In this document: piece after piece, positions 51,681 to 61,170 of the stretch
Layout: each line of letters starts with the position of its first letter
How positions within the stretch are numbered: position 1 is the stretch's first letter
NCBI RefSeq assembly: GCF_000717275.1
Contig: NZ_JNYV01000001.1
Location: 248,001 to 312,000 of the forward strand
DNA length: 64,000 nucleotides
Reading direction: 5' to 3'
From: Kitasatospora arboriphila
GTDB taxonomy: Bacteria > Actinomycetota > Actinomycetes > Mycobacteriales > Mycobacteriaceae
The notes under the pieces: model-generated
Databases searched by the model: none
What the model was told of the DNA's origin: nothing
What the model saw: only the letters and a program-made list of their open reading frames with translations
Made by a program: the position numbers and the translations under genes

Positions 51681-51718
51681 CGGTCGGTGTGGCGTCGGGC
51701 GGTCGGTGTGGCGTCGGG
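51681..51718. repeat. Perfect 19-bp tandem duplication
   Basis: CGGTCGGTGTGGCGTCGGG occurs twice in direct succession (51681-51699 and 51700-51718), in the 119-bp gap between the convergent nirD and hypothetical genes. Both copies are identical and end 3 bp before the stop codon of the minus-strand gene. The rest of the gap shows nothing recognisable. Confidence 0.9.
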
Positions 51719-51721
51719 TGG

Positions 51722-52030
51722 TCAGGAAATCCGTTCGATCGAGACGACCGGTGTGGTGATACGCCAGGTGCGCACATCGGGGTCGTCCGCGGCGCGCACC
51801 CAGAATTGCGCCGACTCCCCCACCCGGCACGACTTCACACCCAGGAGAGGGATGTCCTCGGAGTCGCGGCGCAATCGACTGACGGCCCAGTCCTCGTCGT
51901 CGGTGCCACCGACGCCGGGAGCCCGTAGCAGGGTCATCTCACCGAAGTCCAGCAGATAGGTCGACGTGCGGGTCACCACGGTCCAGACGCCATCGTCGGT
52001 GCTGGGGTCGATCTCTCGAACGTTGGCCAC
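51722..52030 (-). CDS. Hypothetical protein downstream of mshC
   Basis: A 102-residue protein from GTG 52030 (VANVREIDPSTDDGVW), with a GGTTCC-type ribosome region and a 22-bp gap after mshC. It reads as an all-beta, charged domain (WTVVTRTSTYLLDFGEMTLLR, FWVRAADDPDVRTWRITTPVV) with one cysteine and no membrane segment or signal peptide. I do not recognise a family. Coding is supported by its composition, by its tight spacing in the mshC direction, and by the poor fit of the longer in-frame extension, which runs antisense through the mshC 3' end. Confidence 0.7.
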   Translation of the reverse strand: MANVREIDPSTDDGVWTVVTRTSTYLLDFGEMTLLRAPGVGGTDDEDWAVSRLRRDSEDIPLLGVKSCRVGESAQFWVRAADDPDVRTWRITTPVVSIERIS

Positions 52031-52052
52031 GAGAGGAACCTTACCGAAGCCG

Positions 52053-53345
52053 TCAGCGGGATTCGCTGTCGGTGAGAACAATTGGCGACCCTTCGGCCCC
52101 GGTGTCGGCGAGTGGGACCCCGAGGAGGGCGTCGACGGCGGCACCGAGATCCGCAGGCGCGGAGGCGACACTGCCCAGACCGTCGAGGCTGTCGGCCGCC
52201 CAGGCATCGATTGCCGCGAGAGCCTTGGGGGTGTCGAGGTCATCTGCAAGGTGCTGACGTAGTCGCTCGATCGTCGGGGCGGCGTCCGGTCCAGCGCCAC
52301 GCTGCACGGCACGACGCCACCGGTCCAGCCGCGACGTCGCCTCCGCGAGCACGTCGTCGGTCCAGGCGCGGTCTGTGCGGTAGTGCCCGGCGAGCAGGCC
52401 CAGCCTGATCGCGGCCGGATCGACCTGTGCCGCCCGCAGTTTGGAGACGAAAACGAGATTGCCCCGCGACTTCGACATCTTCTCCCCGTCGAGTCCGATC
52501 ATCCCCGTGTGCACATAGTGTTTGGCGAATCGGCGCACACCGGTCAGTGCCTCTGCATGCGCCGCGGAGAACTCGTGGTGCGGGAAGATCAGATCGTTGC
52601 CTCCACCCTGCACATCGAACTCGGCGCCGATCCGGTTCAAAGCTATTGCAGCACACTCGATGTGCCAACCCGGACGGCCTCGGCCATGCGGTGAGTCCCA
52701 CGACGGCTCGGATTCGCGGGCGGCACGCCACACCAGGGCGTCAAGGGGGTCGCGCTTACCCGGACGATCGGGGTCACCGCCGCGTTCGGCGAAGAACCGT
52801 TGCATCGTCTCGTGGTCGTAGCCCGATTCGTATCCAAATTGCTCTGTGGCGTCGGTCCGGAAGTAGATGTCCGGGTATTGCGGGTCGTCGACGATGTAGG
52901 CGGCGCCTGAGGCCAGCAGCTTGTCGACCACCTCGACCACCTCGCCGACGGACTCCACCGCACCGATGTAGTCGCGAGGAGGAAGCACCCGCAACGCGGC
53001 CATGTCTTCTCGGAACAGGTTGATCTCGCGTTGACCGAGATCCACCCAGTCGATCCCGTCGCGGTTCGCTCGTTCGAACAGGGGGTCGTCCACGTCGGTG
53101 ATGTTCTGGACGTAGTGGACATCATGACCGAGGTCGCGCCACACGCGGTTGACGAGATCGAAGGTCAGGTAGGTGGCTGCGTGACCCAGATGTGTTGCGT
53201 CATAAGGTGTGATGCCGCACACATACATGGTCGCCGTGGGGCCGGGGGTCACCGGCCGCACCTGACGGTCCGAGGTGTCATAGAGCCGTAGAGCCGGCCC
53301 TCTACCGGGTACTGGCGGAACGGCGGTGTCAGACCACGACTGCAT
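52053..53345 (-). CDS. mshC: Cysteine-GlcN-Ins ligase MshC (mycothiol biosynthesis)
   Basis: A 430-residue class I cysteinyl-tRNA synthetase paralogue. Zinc/cysteine-site Cys43 is in [17 protein letters not shown], with the HIGH-like HLGH at 52-55 and KMSKSRGN in the C-terminal half. [20 protein letters not shown] and [16 protein letters not shown] match MshC. It lacks the anticodon-binding domain of CysS and is shorter. It joins cysteine to 1-D-myo-inosityl-2-amino-2-deoxy-glucopyranoside with ATP. Rv2130c is the orthologue. The upstream trio of conserved genes is read in the same direction. Confidence 0.96.
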   Translation of the reverse strand: MQSWSDTAVPPVPGRGPALRLYDTSDRQVRPVTPGPTATMYVCGITPYDATHLGHAATYLTFDLVNRVWRDLGHDVHYVQNITDVDDPLFERANRDGIDWVDLGQREINLFREDMAALRVLPPRDYIGAVESVGEVVEVVDKLLASGAAYIVDDPQYPDIYFRTDATEQFGYESGYDHETMQRFFAERGGDPDRPGKRDPLDALVWRAARESEPSWDSPHGRGRPGWHIECAAIALNRIGAEFDVQGGGNDLIFPHHEFSAAHAEALTGVRRFAKHYVHTGMIGLDGEKMSKSRGNLVFVSKLRAAQVDPAAIRLGLLAGHYRTDRAWTDDVLAEATSRLDRWRRAVQRGAGPDAAPTIERLRQHLADDLDTPKALAAIDAWAADSLDGLGSVASAPADLGAAVDALLGVPLADTGAEGSPIVLTDSESR

Positions 53346-53432
53346 GACAACACCTTAGGTCGGGGATGGGGGAACCCGATTTCAGGGCCGAACTTCCGCT
53401 CGGGCGGAGCGGTCTCGGCGCCGCGACGGCGC

Positions 53433-54263
53433 TCAGAACGCCGGCCAGGGAATCGGCCTGGATCTGTTCGCGTCAGGCATCACCGGGTCACCGAGCATGA
53501 TGGCCGCACGCATGGCGAGGGCCTCGATCTCGGCTGCGGTGATGAGCCCGCGGAGCTTCTCGCGAAGCGGTGAGGCTTCCTCTCGCAGCGCGTCGAGCAG
53601 GCCGCTGACGTCCTCGAGGAGGTGCGCCGGGATGTTCTCGCCTGCCCAGCCCCACAGGACCGTGCGGAGTTTGTCGTCGCTGTGCAGGCAGATGCCGTGA
53701 TCGACGCCGTAGACCTGACCGTCGAGGCCCTCGAGGACATGCCCGCCCTTGCGGTCGGCGTTGTTGATCAGCACGTCGAGTACGGCCATCCGTTGCAGGC
53801 GCGGGTCGTCGGCATGGACGAGCACCACGTCCTCGCCCCGGGCATCGATGGCCGACAGGATCACTTTCCAGCCCTCTGGCACTAGATCCGGCGAGCAGAG
53901 GTCGACCACGTCGAGTCGCGTGGGCAGTCCGTCGCTGGGCTCGGGGGTGTCGATCCAGCGCTGCACCATGCCGGGACCGAAGGGGCCGTCGCGCAGCAGC
54001 GTCACCGGGATCACCGACCATCCCAACGCCTCGGACACCAGATACGACGCGACCTCGCGGCCGGCCAGCGTGCCGTCGGGGAAGTCCCACAGCGGTTGTT
54101 CGCCGCGCACCGGCTTGTAGACGCAGCGGACCGAGCTCTCCCCGACCACTGCGTCACACACGAGGGTGGCGTTGCTGGCGGACCGGATCTGCCCGATCAG
54201 TTCGAGGTCGCCCTCGGCGAGCACCTCTGCCACATCGACGGGTTTCTCACTGGGTGCTGCCAC
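53433..54263 (-). CDS. SCO1664 family protein
   Basis: A 276-residue protein of the SCO1664 family (TIGR03843), with a distant phosphatidylinositol/protein-kinase-like look: VRCVYKPVRGEQPLWDFPDG (lysine), then VLINNADRKGGHVL and VYGVDHGICLHSDDKL (Asn and Asp positions of a kinase-type site). Enzyme activity is unproven. It lies 6 bp downstream of the DUF3090 gene and upstream of mshC. The trio SCO1664-DUF3090-histidine phosphatase is kept together in many actinobacteria (Rv2133c-Rv2135c). Confidence 0.88.
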   Translation of the reverse strand: MAAPSEKPVDVAEVLAEGDLELIGQIRSASNATLVCDAVVGESSVRCVYKPVRGEQPLWDFPDGTLAGREVASYLVSEALGWSVIPVTLLRDGPFGPGMVQRWIDTPEPSDGLPTRLDVVDLCSPDLVPEGWKVILSAIDARGEDVVLVHADDPRLQRMAVLDVLINNADRKGGHVLEGLDGQVYGVDHGICLHSDDKLRTVLWGWAGENIPAHLLEDVSGLLDALREEASPLREKLRGLITAAEIEALAMRAAIMLGDPVMPDANRSRPIPWPAF

Positions 54264-54269
54264 CGTGGA

Positions 54270-54935
54270 CTACCGACTCGGCTCGTCGCCGGAGGCGGGT
54301 CCGGGTTCGTCGCCGGGTTCGTCGTCCTCGATGCCCTCGAGGAGGTCTGGATCGATGAACTCGAGCGAAGGGCCGAACTCGGTGTCCCGGCGGTACCCGT
54401 TGGTGCGGACACAGATGTGCCCTGCGTTGTCGAGCGGTTCGCCACAGAGCGGGCAGGGTTCGCGTCCGGCAGAGATGACGCGGCTCGAACGGGTCGCGAA
54501 CTCACGAGCGGCGCCCGTGCTGAGGAACACGCGGACGGCATCGGGCCCGTCCTCGGTGTCGTCGAGCACCACACTCTCGTCGAACTCCCCCTCGGTGATG
54601 GCCAGGAGCTCGACCACCACGGCCTCGGATTCCGAGTCCCAGCCGAGTCCCATCGTGCCGACCCGGAATTCGGCATCGACCGGCATGACGAGGGGGCTGA
54701 GGTCTTCGACCCGGGACAATTCCGCGGGCAGTGGCGTGCCGAAGCGGCGGTGCACTTCTTCGAGCAACGCGCCGATCCGGTCGGCGAGTATCTGGACCTG
54801 CTGCTTCTCGAGCATCACGCTGATCACGCGGGTCTCGTGGACAGCCTGTAGATAGAAGGTCCGGTCGCCCGGTTGGCCCACCGTTCCGGCGATGAAACGG
54901 TCGGGACTACGGAAGACGTGTATCGCTCTGGCCAT
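54270..54935 (-). CDS. DUF3090 domain protein
   Basis: A 221-residue protein (MARAIHVFRSPDRFIAGTVGQPGDRTFYLQ) with a C-terminal zinc-ribbon-like pair of motifs, CPLCGEPLDNAGHIC (Cys and His at ligand spacing). The tail is acidic with proline and glycine. No catalytic motif is seen; the domain's function is unknown. It is tightly linked to the SCO1664 gene (6 bp) and 95 bp after the phosphatase gene, with which it is conserved. Confidence 0.9.
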   Translation of the reverse strand: MARAIHVFRSPDRFIAGTVGQPGDRTFYLQAVHETRVISVMLEKQQVQILADRIGALLEEVHRRFGTPLPAELSRVEDLSPLVMPVDAEFRVGTMGLGWDSESEAVVVELLAITEGEFDESVVLDDTEDGPDAVRVFLSTGAAREFATRSSRVISAGREPCPLCGEPLDNAGHICVRTNGYRRDTEFGPSLEFIDPDLLEGIEDDEPGDEPGPASGDEPSR

Positions 54936-55030
54936 GGCACCTCCCTTTTCCGAGTTCGATTATCCCCATTTGATGGCGGTTCGCCCACGACGCGAGGTCG
55001 CCGCAGGATGCGGCCCACGCGCCGTGGCGG

Positions 55031-55750
55031 TCAGGTGCCCGTCGAGCCACCCACCACCGCCTCGTCGGACTGTGGTTCGCCGGAGCCGGAGGGTTTCTGT
55101 TCTGCGGCTTCGCTCGGTTTCGGTGCACTCGGGATCGACGGCAGCGTAGAAGTGCAGTTCACCGCGTGTACGTACGGCCTGGCGAGGCTGTACCGGATCA
55201 CACTCATCGACGCGGGTTCGACCACGATCCGCTGGAATGCGTCGAGATGCATGCCCATCGCGTCGGCCAGCACCGCTTTGATGACGTCGCCGTGCGTGCA
55301 TGCGATCCACACCCCGGCGCCGTCCTCTCCAGCGAATCCAGCGTCCAGTTCACGAACTGCCGCCACCGCGCGTGACTGCACCTGCGCGAGCCCCTCCCCG
55401 CCCGGGAAGATGGCCGCGGACGGTTGTTGCTGGACCACGCGCCACAGCGGTTCGGACAGGAGCTCCTTGATCGGCCGCCCCGACCACTGGCCGTAGTCGA
55501 CCTCCACGAGCCTGTCCTCGACGATCTCGGGGCACCCGAAGTGCTCGACGAGTGGCGCCACCGTCTGTTCACAACGCTGCAGGGGAGACCGGACGACGGC
55601 GGCGAGTCCGCTGAGCCCGCCCAATCGTTCGATCAGTGCGGCGGCCTGGGTGCGGCCGTGGTCGTCGAGGTTCACCCCTTCGGTACGACCGGCCAGGACC
55701 CCGGATGTGTTGGCCGTCGATCGACCATGGCGAAGCAGAATGACCGTCAC
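55031..55750 (-). CDS. Histidine phosphatase family protein (MSMEG_4193-type)
   Basis: A 239-residue protein with the phosphohistidine motif LLRHGRSTANTSGVLAGRTEG at the N-terminus, the second arginine in VVRSPLQRCEQT and the catalytic C-terminal His in IACTHGDVIKAVL. It belongs to the MSMEG_4193 family of putative phosphomutases; the substrate is unknown. The last 40 residues are variable. It starts the phosphatase-DUF3090-SCO1664-mshC direction of transcription (Rv2135c position). Confidence 0.9.
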   Translation of the reverse strand: MTVILLRHGRSTANTSGVLAGRTEGVNLDDHGRTQAAALIERLGGLSGLAAVVRSPLQRCEQTVAPLVEHFGCPEIVEDRLVEVDYGQWSGRPIKELLSEPLWRVVQQQPSAAIFPGGEGLAQVQSRAVAAVRELDAGFAGEDGAGVWIACTHGDVIKAVLADAMGMHLDAFQRIVVEPASMSVIRYSLARPYVHAVNCTSTLPSIPSAPKPSEAAEQKPSGSGEPQSDEAVVGGSTGT

Positions 55751-55831
55751 ACGAATCAGCTTAGGCGGACGAGGGCACTGCGCCCGGTTGTGGACGCAGC
55801 GCCGAACAGGAACGGATTCTGTTCAGGTGAC

Positions 55832-56674
55832 TCAGGTGGCACTGATCGCCCCGCCGGCGAGCAGGCCAATGACGACCAATCCGAGGATGATCCGGTAGGC
55901 GACGAACCAGTTCAGGGAGTGGTTGGCGACGAACTTCAGCAGCCAGGCAATCGACGCGAAGCCGATGACGAAGGCAACCAAGGTGGCGACCAGCAGCTGT
56001 GGTCCACTCGCCTGCATGCCGTCGCCACTCGGGCTGAATGCATCCGGCAGGCTGAACAGCCCCGACGCGGTCACGGCCGGGATGGCCAGCAGAAAGGAGA
56101 AGCGCACCGCGGCTTCCCGCTCGAGGCCCAGGAACAGTCCGGCGCTCGAGGTGGCACCGGAACGCGAGACACCAGGGATCAGGGCCAGGCACTGCGCGAA
56201 TCCCATGACAAGACCGTCGCGCCGGGTGAGTTGTTCGATCGGACGTTTTTTGGCTCCGTACCGTTCGGCCAGAAAGATCACCAACGAGAAGACGATGAGC
56301 ATGGTGGCGATCAGCCACAGGTTGCGCGCGCCGGTGCGGATCTGGTCTTTGAACAAGAAGCCGAGGACGCCGATCGGAAGGGTGGCAATGATCACATACC
56401 AGCCGATCCGATAGTCGAGATCCCGGGCTTCGGGGCGGCGCAGGCCGCGGAACCACGCCGCGATGATGCGGACGATGTCCCGGGCGAAATAGACCAGCAC
56501 CGCGGCCTCGGTGCCGAGCTGGGTCACCGCGGTGAACGACGCGCCGGCATCGTCGCCGAACCACACCTCCGAGACGATGCGCAGGTGGCCGGAGGACGAT
56601 ACGGGCAGGAATTCGGTCAGGCCTTGCACGGCACCCAGGACGATCGACTGGGCCCAGCTCATCGAGTCGGTCAC
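55832..56674 (-). CDS. uppP: Undecaprenyl-diphosphatase UppP (BacA)
   Basis: A 280-residue polytopic membrane protein with [17 protein letters not shown] and [23 protein letters not shown], the two active-site segments of UppP, and about eight hydrophobic helices. It dephosphorylates undecaprenyl (decaprenyl) diphosphate, recycling the lipid carrier for peptidoglycan and arabinogalactan; it can give bacitracin tolerance. GTG 56674 or ATG 56662 may be the start. A frame extended to 56824 reads into the divergent lipoprotein gene. Confidence 0.96.
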   Translation of the reverse strand: MTDSMSWAQSIVLGAVQGLTEFLPVSSSGHLRIVSEVWFGDDAGASFTAVTQLGTEAAVLVYFARDIVRIIAAWFRGLRRPEARDLDYRIGWYVIIATLPIGVLGFLFKDQIRTGARNLWLIATMLIVFSLVIFLAERYGAKKRPIEQLTRRDGLVMGFAQCLALIPGVSRSGATSSAGLFLGLEREAAVRFSFLLAIPAVTASGLFSLPDAFSPSGDGMQASGPQLLVATLVAFVIGFASIAWLLKFVANHSLNWFVAYRIILGLVVIGLLAGGAISAT

Positions 56675-56775
56675 GGCAGCCGATGCTACGGGACGTGCGG
56701 CCCCGACCCTGTCGAGCGACGCGCACTCCCCCCCGGCCGTCCGTGTCCCGGTCGTCAACGAGCAAGATGGTTCCC

Positions 56776-57798
56776 ATGAATGTGCGCGGCAGAGGCCTGA
56801 TCGTGGCAATGATGGTCGCGGCACTCGTGGTGACGGGTTGCTCGGATTCGGAAGAGACCCCGGACGTCCCGACGATCACCCCGCAGACCCCGATCGCCGC
56901 ACCCGCGGCAGATGACTCGGAACGGCCCGCGGGTGTTGTCGTACCGGTGCCCGGAGCCGGGACTGCACTGGCGTTCTGCCCGAGCACTTCCCAGCTCGCG
57001 CTGCTGTCCGACGACGGGCGGACGGTTCTCTTCTACCCCACCGCCGGTCTGGCAGCCGGGAGTGTGCCTGCTCGCGCAATCAAGTTGCCCGACAGGGCAT
57101 CCGGGTTCGGGACGTTCAGTGGTGGGAAGCTGCAGGTGCTTGTCTCCGACGCGATGTTGACCGTCGATTCGGCAGACGGCGCGATCACGACCACCGACGT
57201 GCCGGGAACCCCGGTGTCGTCGTTGCTGAGCTCGACCGGTGAGACCTTCATCGGTACCGAGGGTGGTGAGATTCTGCGGGTGGACGCCCAGGGCGCGGTC
57301 ACGGGGACGATCGACGGACTCGTCCGGGCGGATGCGCTCGCCGAACACGACGGCCAGGTGGTTGTTCTCGACCGTGCGCAGTCGTCGGTGACCGAACTCG
57401 ACTTGGCGGATGACGACCTCGGGGTCGCAATCCGTGCGGGCGACGGTGCGACAAATCTCACGGTGGATCACTTCGGGCGTTTCCTCACCACCGACACCCG
57501 GGGTGGCGAGTTGTTGGCGTTCAACGGCGAACCGTTGGTCAACAAGTTCCGCTATCCGGTGGCCTTCGGACCGTACGCCGTAGACTACGACGACACCCAC
57601 AACCTGGCGTGGGTGAGCACCACCGGAAACAACAAGGTCACCGCGTACGAGTTGTCCACCGGGACACCGGTTCAGCAACGCCAGTTCCAGACAGTCGGGC
57701 AGGCGAACTCGATGGTGGTGGACCCGAAGACGGGAACGGTGTATCTGCTCTCGGCCCGTGGTGAGGGTCTGCAGATCATCGGCCCCGACCAGCAGTGA
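56776..57798 (+). CDS. Beta-propeller lipoprotein (LppL-like)
   Basis: A 340-residue lipoprotein. The signal peptide [22 protein letters not shown] ends at a lipobox (VVTG|C), then a Thr/Pro linker and repeats rich in Gly, Thr and Asp ([36 protein letters not shown]) that suggest a WD40/YVTN-like propeller. It matches the position of Rv2138 (LppL) between uppP and pyrD. Function is unknown. CAAGAT seven nt before ATG 56776 may be a -10; ATG 56767 is an alternative. Confidence 0.85.
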   Translation: MNVRGRGLIVAMMVAALVVTGCSDSEETPDVPTITPQTPIAAPAADDSERPAGVVVPVPGAGTALAFCPSTSQLALLSDDGRTVLFYPTAGLAAGSVPARAIKLPDRASGFGTFSGGKLQVLVSDAMLTVDSADGAITTTDVPGTPVSSLLSSTGETFIGTEGGEILRVDAQGAVTGTIDGLVRADALAEHDGQVVVLDRAQSSVTELDLADDDLGVAIRAGDGATNLTVDHFGRFLTTDTRGGELLAFNGEPLVNKFRYPVAFGPYAVDYDDTHNLAWVSTTGNNKVTAYELSTGTPVQQRQFQTVGQANSMVVDPKTGTVYLLSARGEGLQIIGPDQQ

Positions 57799-57810
57799 GG
57801 TGACTTTCGA

Positions 57811-58068
57811 TTGGCAGGTAAGCGCAACCGCGGGTTTCCGCGGGAATGGGATATGTCGGCAGACGACTACGAATACGTCCCCCTGCGCCTCCCGCCCGAC
57901 GTGACGCGGGTGACGGCATCGATGCGGCTGTCGATCCAGGCGGAGTTCGGGGGGTGGGAGCTGTCGCGGGTTCGGTTGTATTCGGACGGTAGCCGCAAGG
58001 TCCTGCTCCGTAGGCGCAGGCCACGGCTGGCGCCGACCGACCTTCCCGACACCGGGGTGAGCGCGTGA
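57811..58068 (+). CDS. DUF5703 family protein
   Basis: An 85-residue basic protein ([21 protein letters not shown], then [24 protein letters not shown]). The likely start is TTG 57811, 12 bp after the lipoprotein gene, because the PREWD segment is conserved before the first ATG (57853). It overlaps pyrD by 4 bp (GTGA at 58065-58068). The family is small and uncharacterised, and typically sits before pyrD. The RxRRR tail could bind nucleic acid. Confidence 0.8.
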   Translation: MAGKRNRGFPREWDMSADDYEYVPLRLPPDVTRVTASMRLSIQAEFGGWELSRVRLYSDGSRKVLLRRRRPRLAPTDLPDTGVSA

Positions 58069-59174
58069 TCGAGTCGCTCTATCGGCGGCTGTATCCGCTG
58101 CTCCTGACACTGATGTTCCGTGTACCGGCAGAGCGGATCCACCGCGTCGCAGCAGCGATCATCATCTCGGTAGGCCGGGTCAAGCCGCTTCGCCTCCTTG
58201 CCGGTCGCGTCTTGGTGACCCACGATCCGGTACTGCGGTCGCGCGTCTTCGGGATCGACTTCCCCGCGCCGCTCGGACTGGCCGCGGGATTCGACAAGAA
58301 CGCGGAAGCCATCGACGCCTGGGGCGCACTCGGTTTCGGATTCGCCGAGATCGGTACGGTCACCGGCGCCGCTCAGCCCGGAAACCCGGGACCCCGGCTG
58401 TTCCGGCTGCCTGCCGACCGTGCGCTCATCAACAGGATGGGCTTCAACAATCATGGGGCGGGCGCGGCGGCCAACCTGCTCAGACAGCGTAAGACGACAA
58501 CGACGATGGTGCCCATCGGTGCCAACATCGGCAAGACCAAGGTGGTCGCGGCCGAAGATGCGGTGGAGGACTACCTGATCAGCGCTCGACTACTCGGACC
58601 GCTGGCGGACTTTCTCGTCGTGAACGTCAGTTCGCCGAACACGCCGGGCCTGAGGGATCTTCAGGCCGTGGCCACCCTGCGTCCGCTGCTTGCCGCGGTA
58701 CAGGAGTCGGTGGACATTCCGGTGCTGGTGAAGATCGCTCCCGACCTCGCCGACGACGACATCGACGAAATCGCGGACCTGGCAGTCGAGTTGGGGCTGG
58801 CGGGCATCGTCTGCACCAACACCACCATCAGCCGGGACGGGTTGGCCACCCCGGCGCATGAGGTCGAGGCGATGGGCGCAGGCGGGTTGTCGGGCGCTCC
58901 GCTCGCAGACCGCTCACTCGAGGTCCTACGCCGACTGCACGCCCGAGTGGGCGGCAGATTGACGCTGATCAGCGTCGGCGGCATCGAGACCGCGGATCAG
59001 GCCTGGGAGCGCATCCGGGCCGGTGCCTCGCTGATCCAGGGTTACACCGGCTTCATCTACGGCGGTCCGTTGTGGGCCAAGCATATTCATCAAGGACTCG
59101 CCGACAAGGTGCGCGCTGCCGGGTACACCTCGATCACCGAGGCGGTCGGCAGCGCGGCACCCCGGTCCGACTAG
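58065..59174 (+). CDS. pyrD: Quinone-dependent dihydroorotate dehydrogenase PyrD (class 2)
   Basis: A 369-residue FMN enzyme. The N-terminal 40 residues are a membrane-associating helix bundle ([22 protein letters not shown]), as in class 2 enzymes that pass electrons to menaquinone. [28 protein letters not shown] and the catalytic serine in [16 protein letters not shown] are conserved. It makes orotate for pyrimidine synthesis. GTG 58065 overlaps the upstream stop. Its 3' end overlaps the convergent PEBP gene by 4 bp. Confidence 0.96.
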   Translation: MIESLYRRLYPLLLTLMFRVPAERIHRVAAAIIISVGRVKPLRLLAGRVLVTHDPVLRSRVFGIDFPAPLGLAAGFDKNAEAIDAWGALGFGFAEIGTVTGAAQPGNPGPRLFRLPADRALINRMGFNNHGAGAAANLLRQRKTTTTMVPIGANIGKTKVVAAEDAVEDYLISARLLGPLADFLVVNVSSPNTPGLRDLQAVATLRPLLAAVQESVDIPVLVKIAPDLADDDIDEIADLAVELGLAGIVCTNTTISRDGLATPAHEVEAMGAGGLSGAPLADRSLEVLRRLHARVGGRLTLISVGGIETADQAWERIRAGASLIQGYTGFIYGGPLWAKHIHQGLADKVRAAGYTSITEAVGSAAPRSD

Positions 59175-59713
59175 TCTCCGGCCGGCTGCTCGTACGTGCC
59201 GTGGATGACGGCACGTCCGATCGCGTGGCTGAACAGATTGAATCCGAGGTAGGCCGGCGTCGCACCATCAGGCAGTCCGAGGCTCTCGACATCCACTGCG
59301 TGCACCACGACGAAGTACCGGTGCGGGCCGTGCCCGGGTGGCGGAGCGGCGCCAATGAACCGCGGCGCCGAGGCGTCGTTGTCGAGGGTCACGGCTCCGG
59401 ACGGGAGGGAACCGTCGGCGCCATCACCGACGCCGGCGTCGAGCGACGTGACCGACGCCGGGATGTCCGCGACTGCCCAATGCCAGAATCCCGACGCGGT
59501 GGGAGCGTCTGGGTCGTAGACGGTGACCGCGAAGCTCTTGGTGTCCTCTGGGAAGCCGGACCAGCTGAGCTGGGGCGAGACGTCGTCGCCGCCGGCTCCC
59601 ATGATCCCGGAGACCTGAGCCTTGCCGAGCGGTGCGCCGTCGGTGATGCTCTCGGACGTCAGGGTGAAACCGGGCAGGTGAGGTAGTGCGTCGTACGGGT
59701 TGTAACTCGACAT
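59171..59713 (-). CDS. YbhB/YbcL family Raf-kinase-inhibitor-like (PEBP) protein
   Basis: A 180-residue PEBP-fold protein with [15 protein letters not shown] (ligand-binding DPDxP), [24 protein letters not shown] (the second GxHR-type segment) and a final [16 protein letters not shown]. Members bind small anionic ligands; the bacterial role is unsettled. Rv2140c (TB18.6) is the orthologue and lies in the same place next to pyrD. No signal peptide is seen. It is 48 bp after the M20 peptidase gene in the same direction. Confidence 0.93.
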   Translation of the reverse strand: MSSYNPYDALPHLPGFTLTSESITDGAPLGKAQVSGIMGAGGDDVSPQLSWSGFPEDTKSFAVTVYDPDAPTASGFWHWAVADIPASVTSLDAGVGDGADGSLPSGAVTLDNDASAPRFIGAAPPPGHGPHRYFVVVHAVDVESLGLPDGATPAYLGFNLFSHAIGRAVIHGTYEQPAGD

Positions 59714-59761
59714 GTCGTTCGCGTCCTTTCCGTAGGGGTCAATCCTTGAAGCGTGCGGCCA

Positions 59762-61105
59762 TCAGCTGTGGAGCAAGAAGTGCTCGAGGACATCGGTACC
59801 GAACAGAACCGACTCCACCGGTACCCGCTCGTCGATTCCATGAAACAGCGCGGCGAAATCGAGGTCGGTCGGCAGTTTCAACGGGGCGAAGCCGAAACAC
59901 CGAATACCAAGGCGTGCAAAGGCTTTGGCGTCGGTGCCGCCGGACAGCATGTACGGCACGGTGCGGCCTTCGGGATCGTGGGCCAAGATCGCGTCATTCA
60001 TCGCATCGACGAGGTCGCCGTCGAACGTGGTCTCGTACGAGTCGAGTTTCGTGACCCATTCCCTGGTGACCTGTGGCCCGATGAGGGCGTCGACCTCGGC
60101 TTCGAAGGCAGCCTGGCGGCCAGGCAAGACCCGGCAGTCAACCACCGCGGTGGCTTTCTGCGGGATGACATTGGCCTTGTACCCGGCATTGAGCATCGTG
60201 GGGTTGGCCGTGTCCCGCAGGGTGGCTCCGATGATCCTGGCGATTGAGCCGATCTTGAACAGGGCGGTTTCCAGATCCGGTGTGTCCGGGTGCAGTTCGA
60301 GCCCGGACTCCTCCGACACCGCGGCCAAGAACTCCGACACCGATTCGGTCATCACCAACGGGAACGTGTGCCTGCCCAACCTCGCGACAGCCTCGGACAA
60401 GATCGTGACGGCGTTGTCGTCGTGCAGAAACGATCCGTGGCCGGCTGTTGCGGTTGCGGTCAGCCGCATCCAGGCAATTCCCTTTTCCGCAGTCTCGACG
60501 AGGTACAGGCGCTTTTGTCCGCCGTCGGGCCGGTCGACGGTGAGAGAGAAACCGCCGACCTCACCGACAGCTTCGGTGACCCCTTCGAAGAGATCGGGCC
60601 GGTGTTCCACCAGCCAGTGCGAACCCCACTTACCACCGGCCTCCTCGTCGGCGAGAAAGGCGAACACGATATCGCGAGGGGGTACGGTGCCGTCGCGTTT
60701 GAACTGCCGGGCAAGGGCCAACGCCATTCCCACCATGTCCTTCATGTCCACCGCGCCCCTGCCCCAGATGTAGCCGTCCTCGACAGACCCGGAGAACGGA
60801 TGGACGCTCCAATCGGCAGGCTCGGCCGGTACGACATCAAGATGGGTGTGCAGCAACAACTTGCCTCGGGTGGAGTCGCTGCCCGGCAGGGTTGCGAAGA
60901 CGTTGCCCCGGCCGGGCTGGCCGGATTCGACATACTCCGTCCGGTAGCCCACGTCCTCGAGTTGCTGCTGCACCCAGCGGGCGCATTCTTCCTCGCCCTT
61001 GGTGGTCTCGAGCTCACCGGTGTTGCTGGTGTCGAAGCGGATCAGCCTGCTGACCAGGCCGACAACTTCATCGGTTGCGGTGGGAGTGTCGGTGTCGGGG
61101 CTCAC
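59762..61105 (-). CDS. M20/M25/M40 family metallohydrolase
   Basis: A 447-residue di-zinc peptidase. LLLHTHLDVVPA (His), WGRGAVDMKDMVGMAL (bridging Asp), FLADEEAGGKWGSHWLVEH (Glu pair) and a dimerisation lid in the middle are in M20 order. Closest in arrangement to the dipeptidase/acetylornithine-deacetylase-like Rv2141c; the true substrate is unknown. It is adjacent to the PEBP gene, as in M. tuberculosis. Confidence 0.92.
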   Translation of the reverse strand: MSPDTDTPTATDEVVGLVSRLIRFDTSNTGELETTKGEEECARWVQQQLEDVGYRTEYVESGQPGRGNVFATLPGSDSTRGKLLLHTHLDVVPAEPADWSVHPFSGSVEDGYIWGRGAVDMKDMVGMALALARQFKRDGTVPPRDIVFAFLADEEAGGKWGSHWLVEHRPDLFEGVTEAVGEVGGFSLTVDRPDGGQKRLYLVETAEKGIAWMRLTATATAGHGSFLHDDNAVTILSEAVARLGRHTFPLVMTESVSEFLAAVSEESGLELHPDTPDLETALFKIGSIARIIGATLRDTANPTMLNAGYKANVIPQKATAVVDCRVLPGRQAAFEAEVDALIGPQVTREWVTKLDSYETTFDGDLVDAMNDAILAHDPEGRTVPYMLSGGTDAKAFARLGIRCFGFAPLKLPTDLDFAALFHGIDERVPVESVLFGTDVLEHFLLHS

Positions 61106-61170
61106 CTGCTCATTCCTATCATCCTAACGACGTTCGGACCGGGCGCTCAGCGGAGTCGACGACTCCAGCG

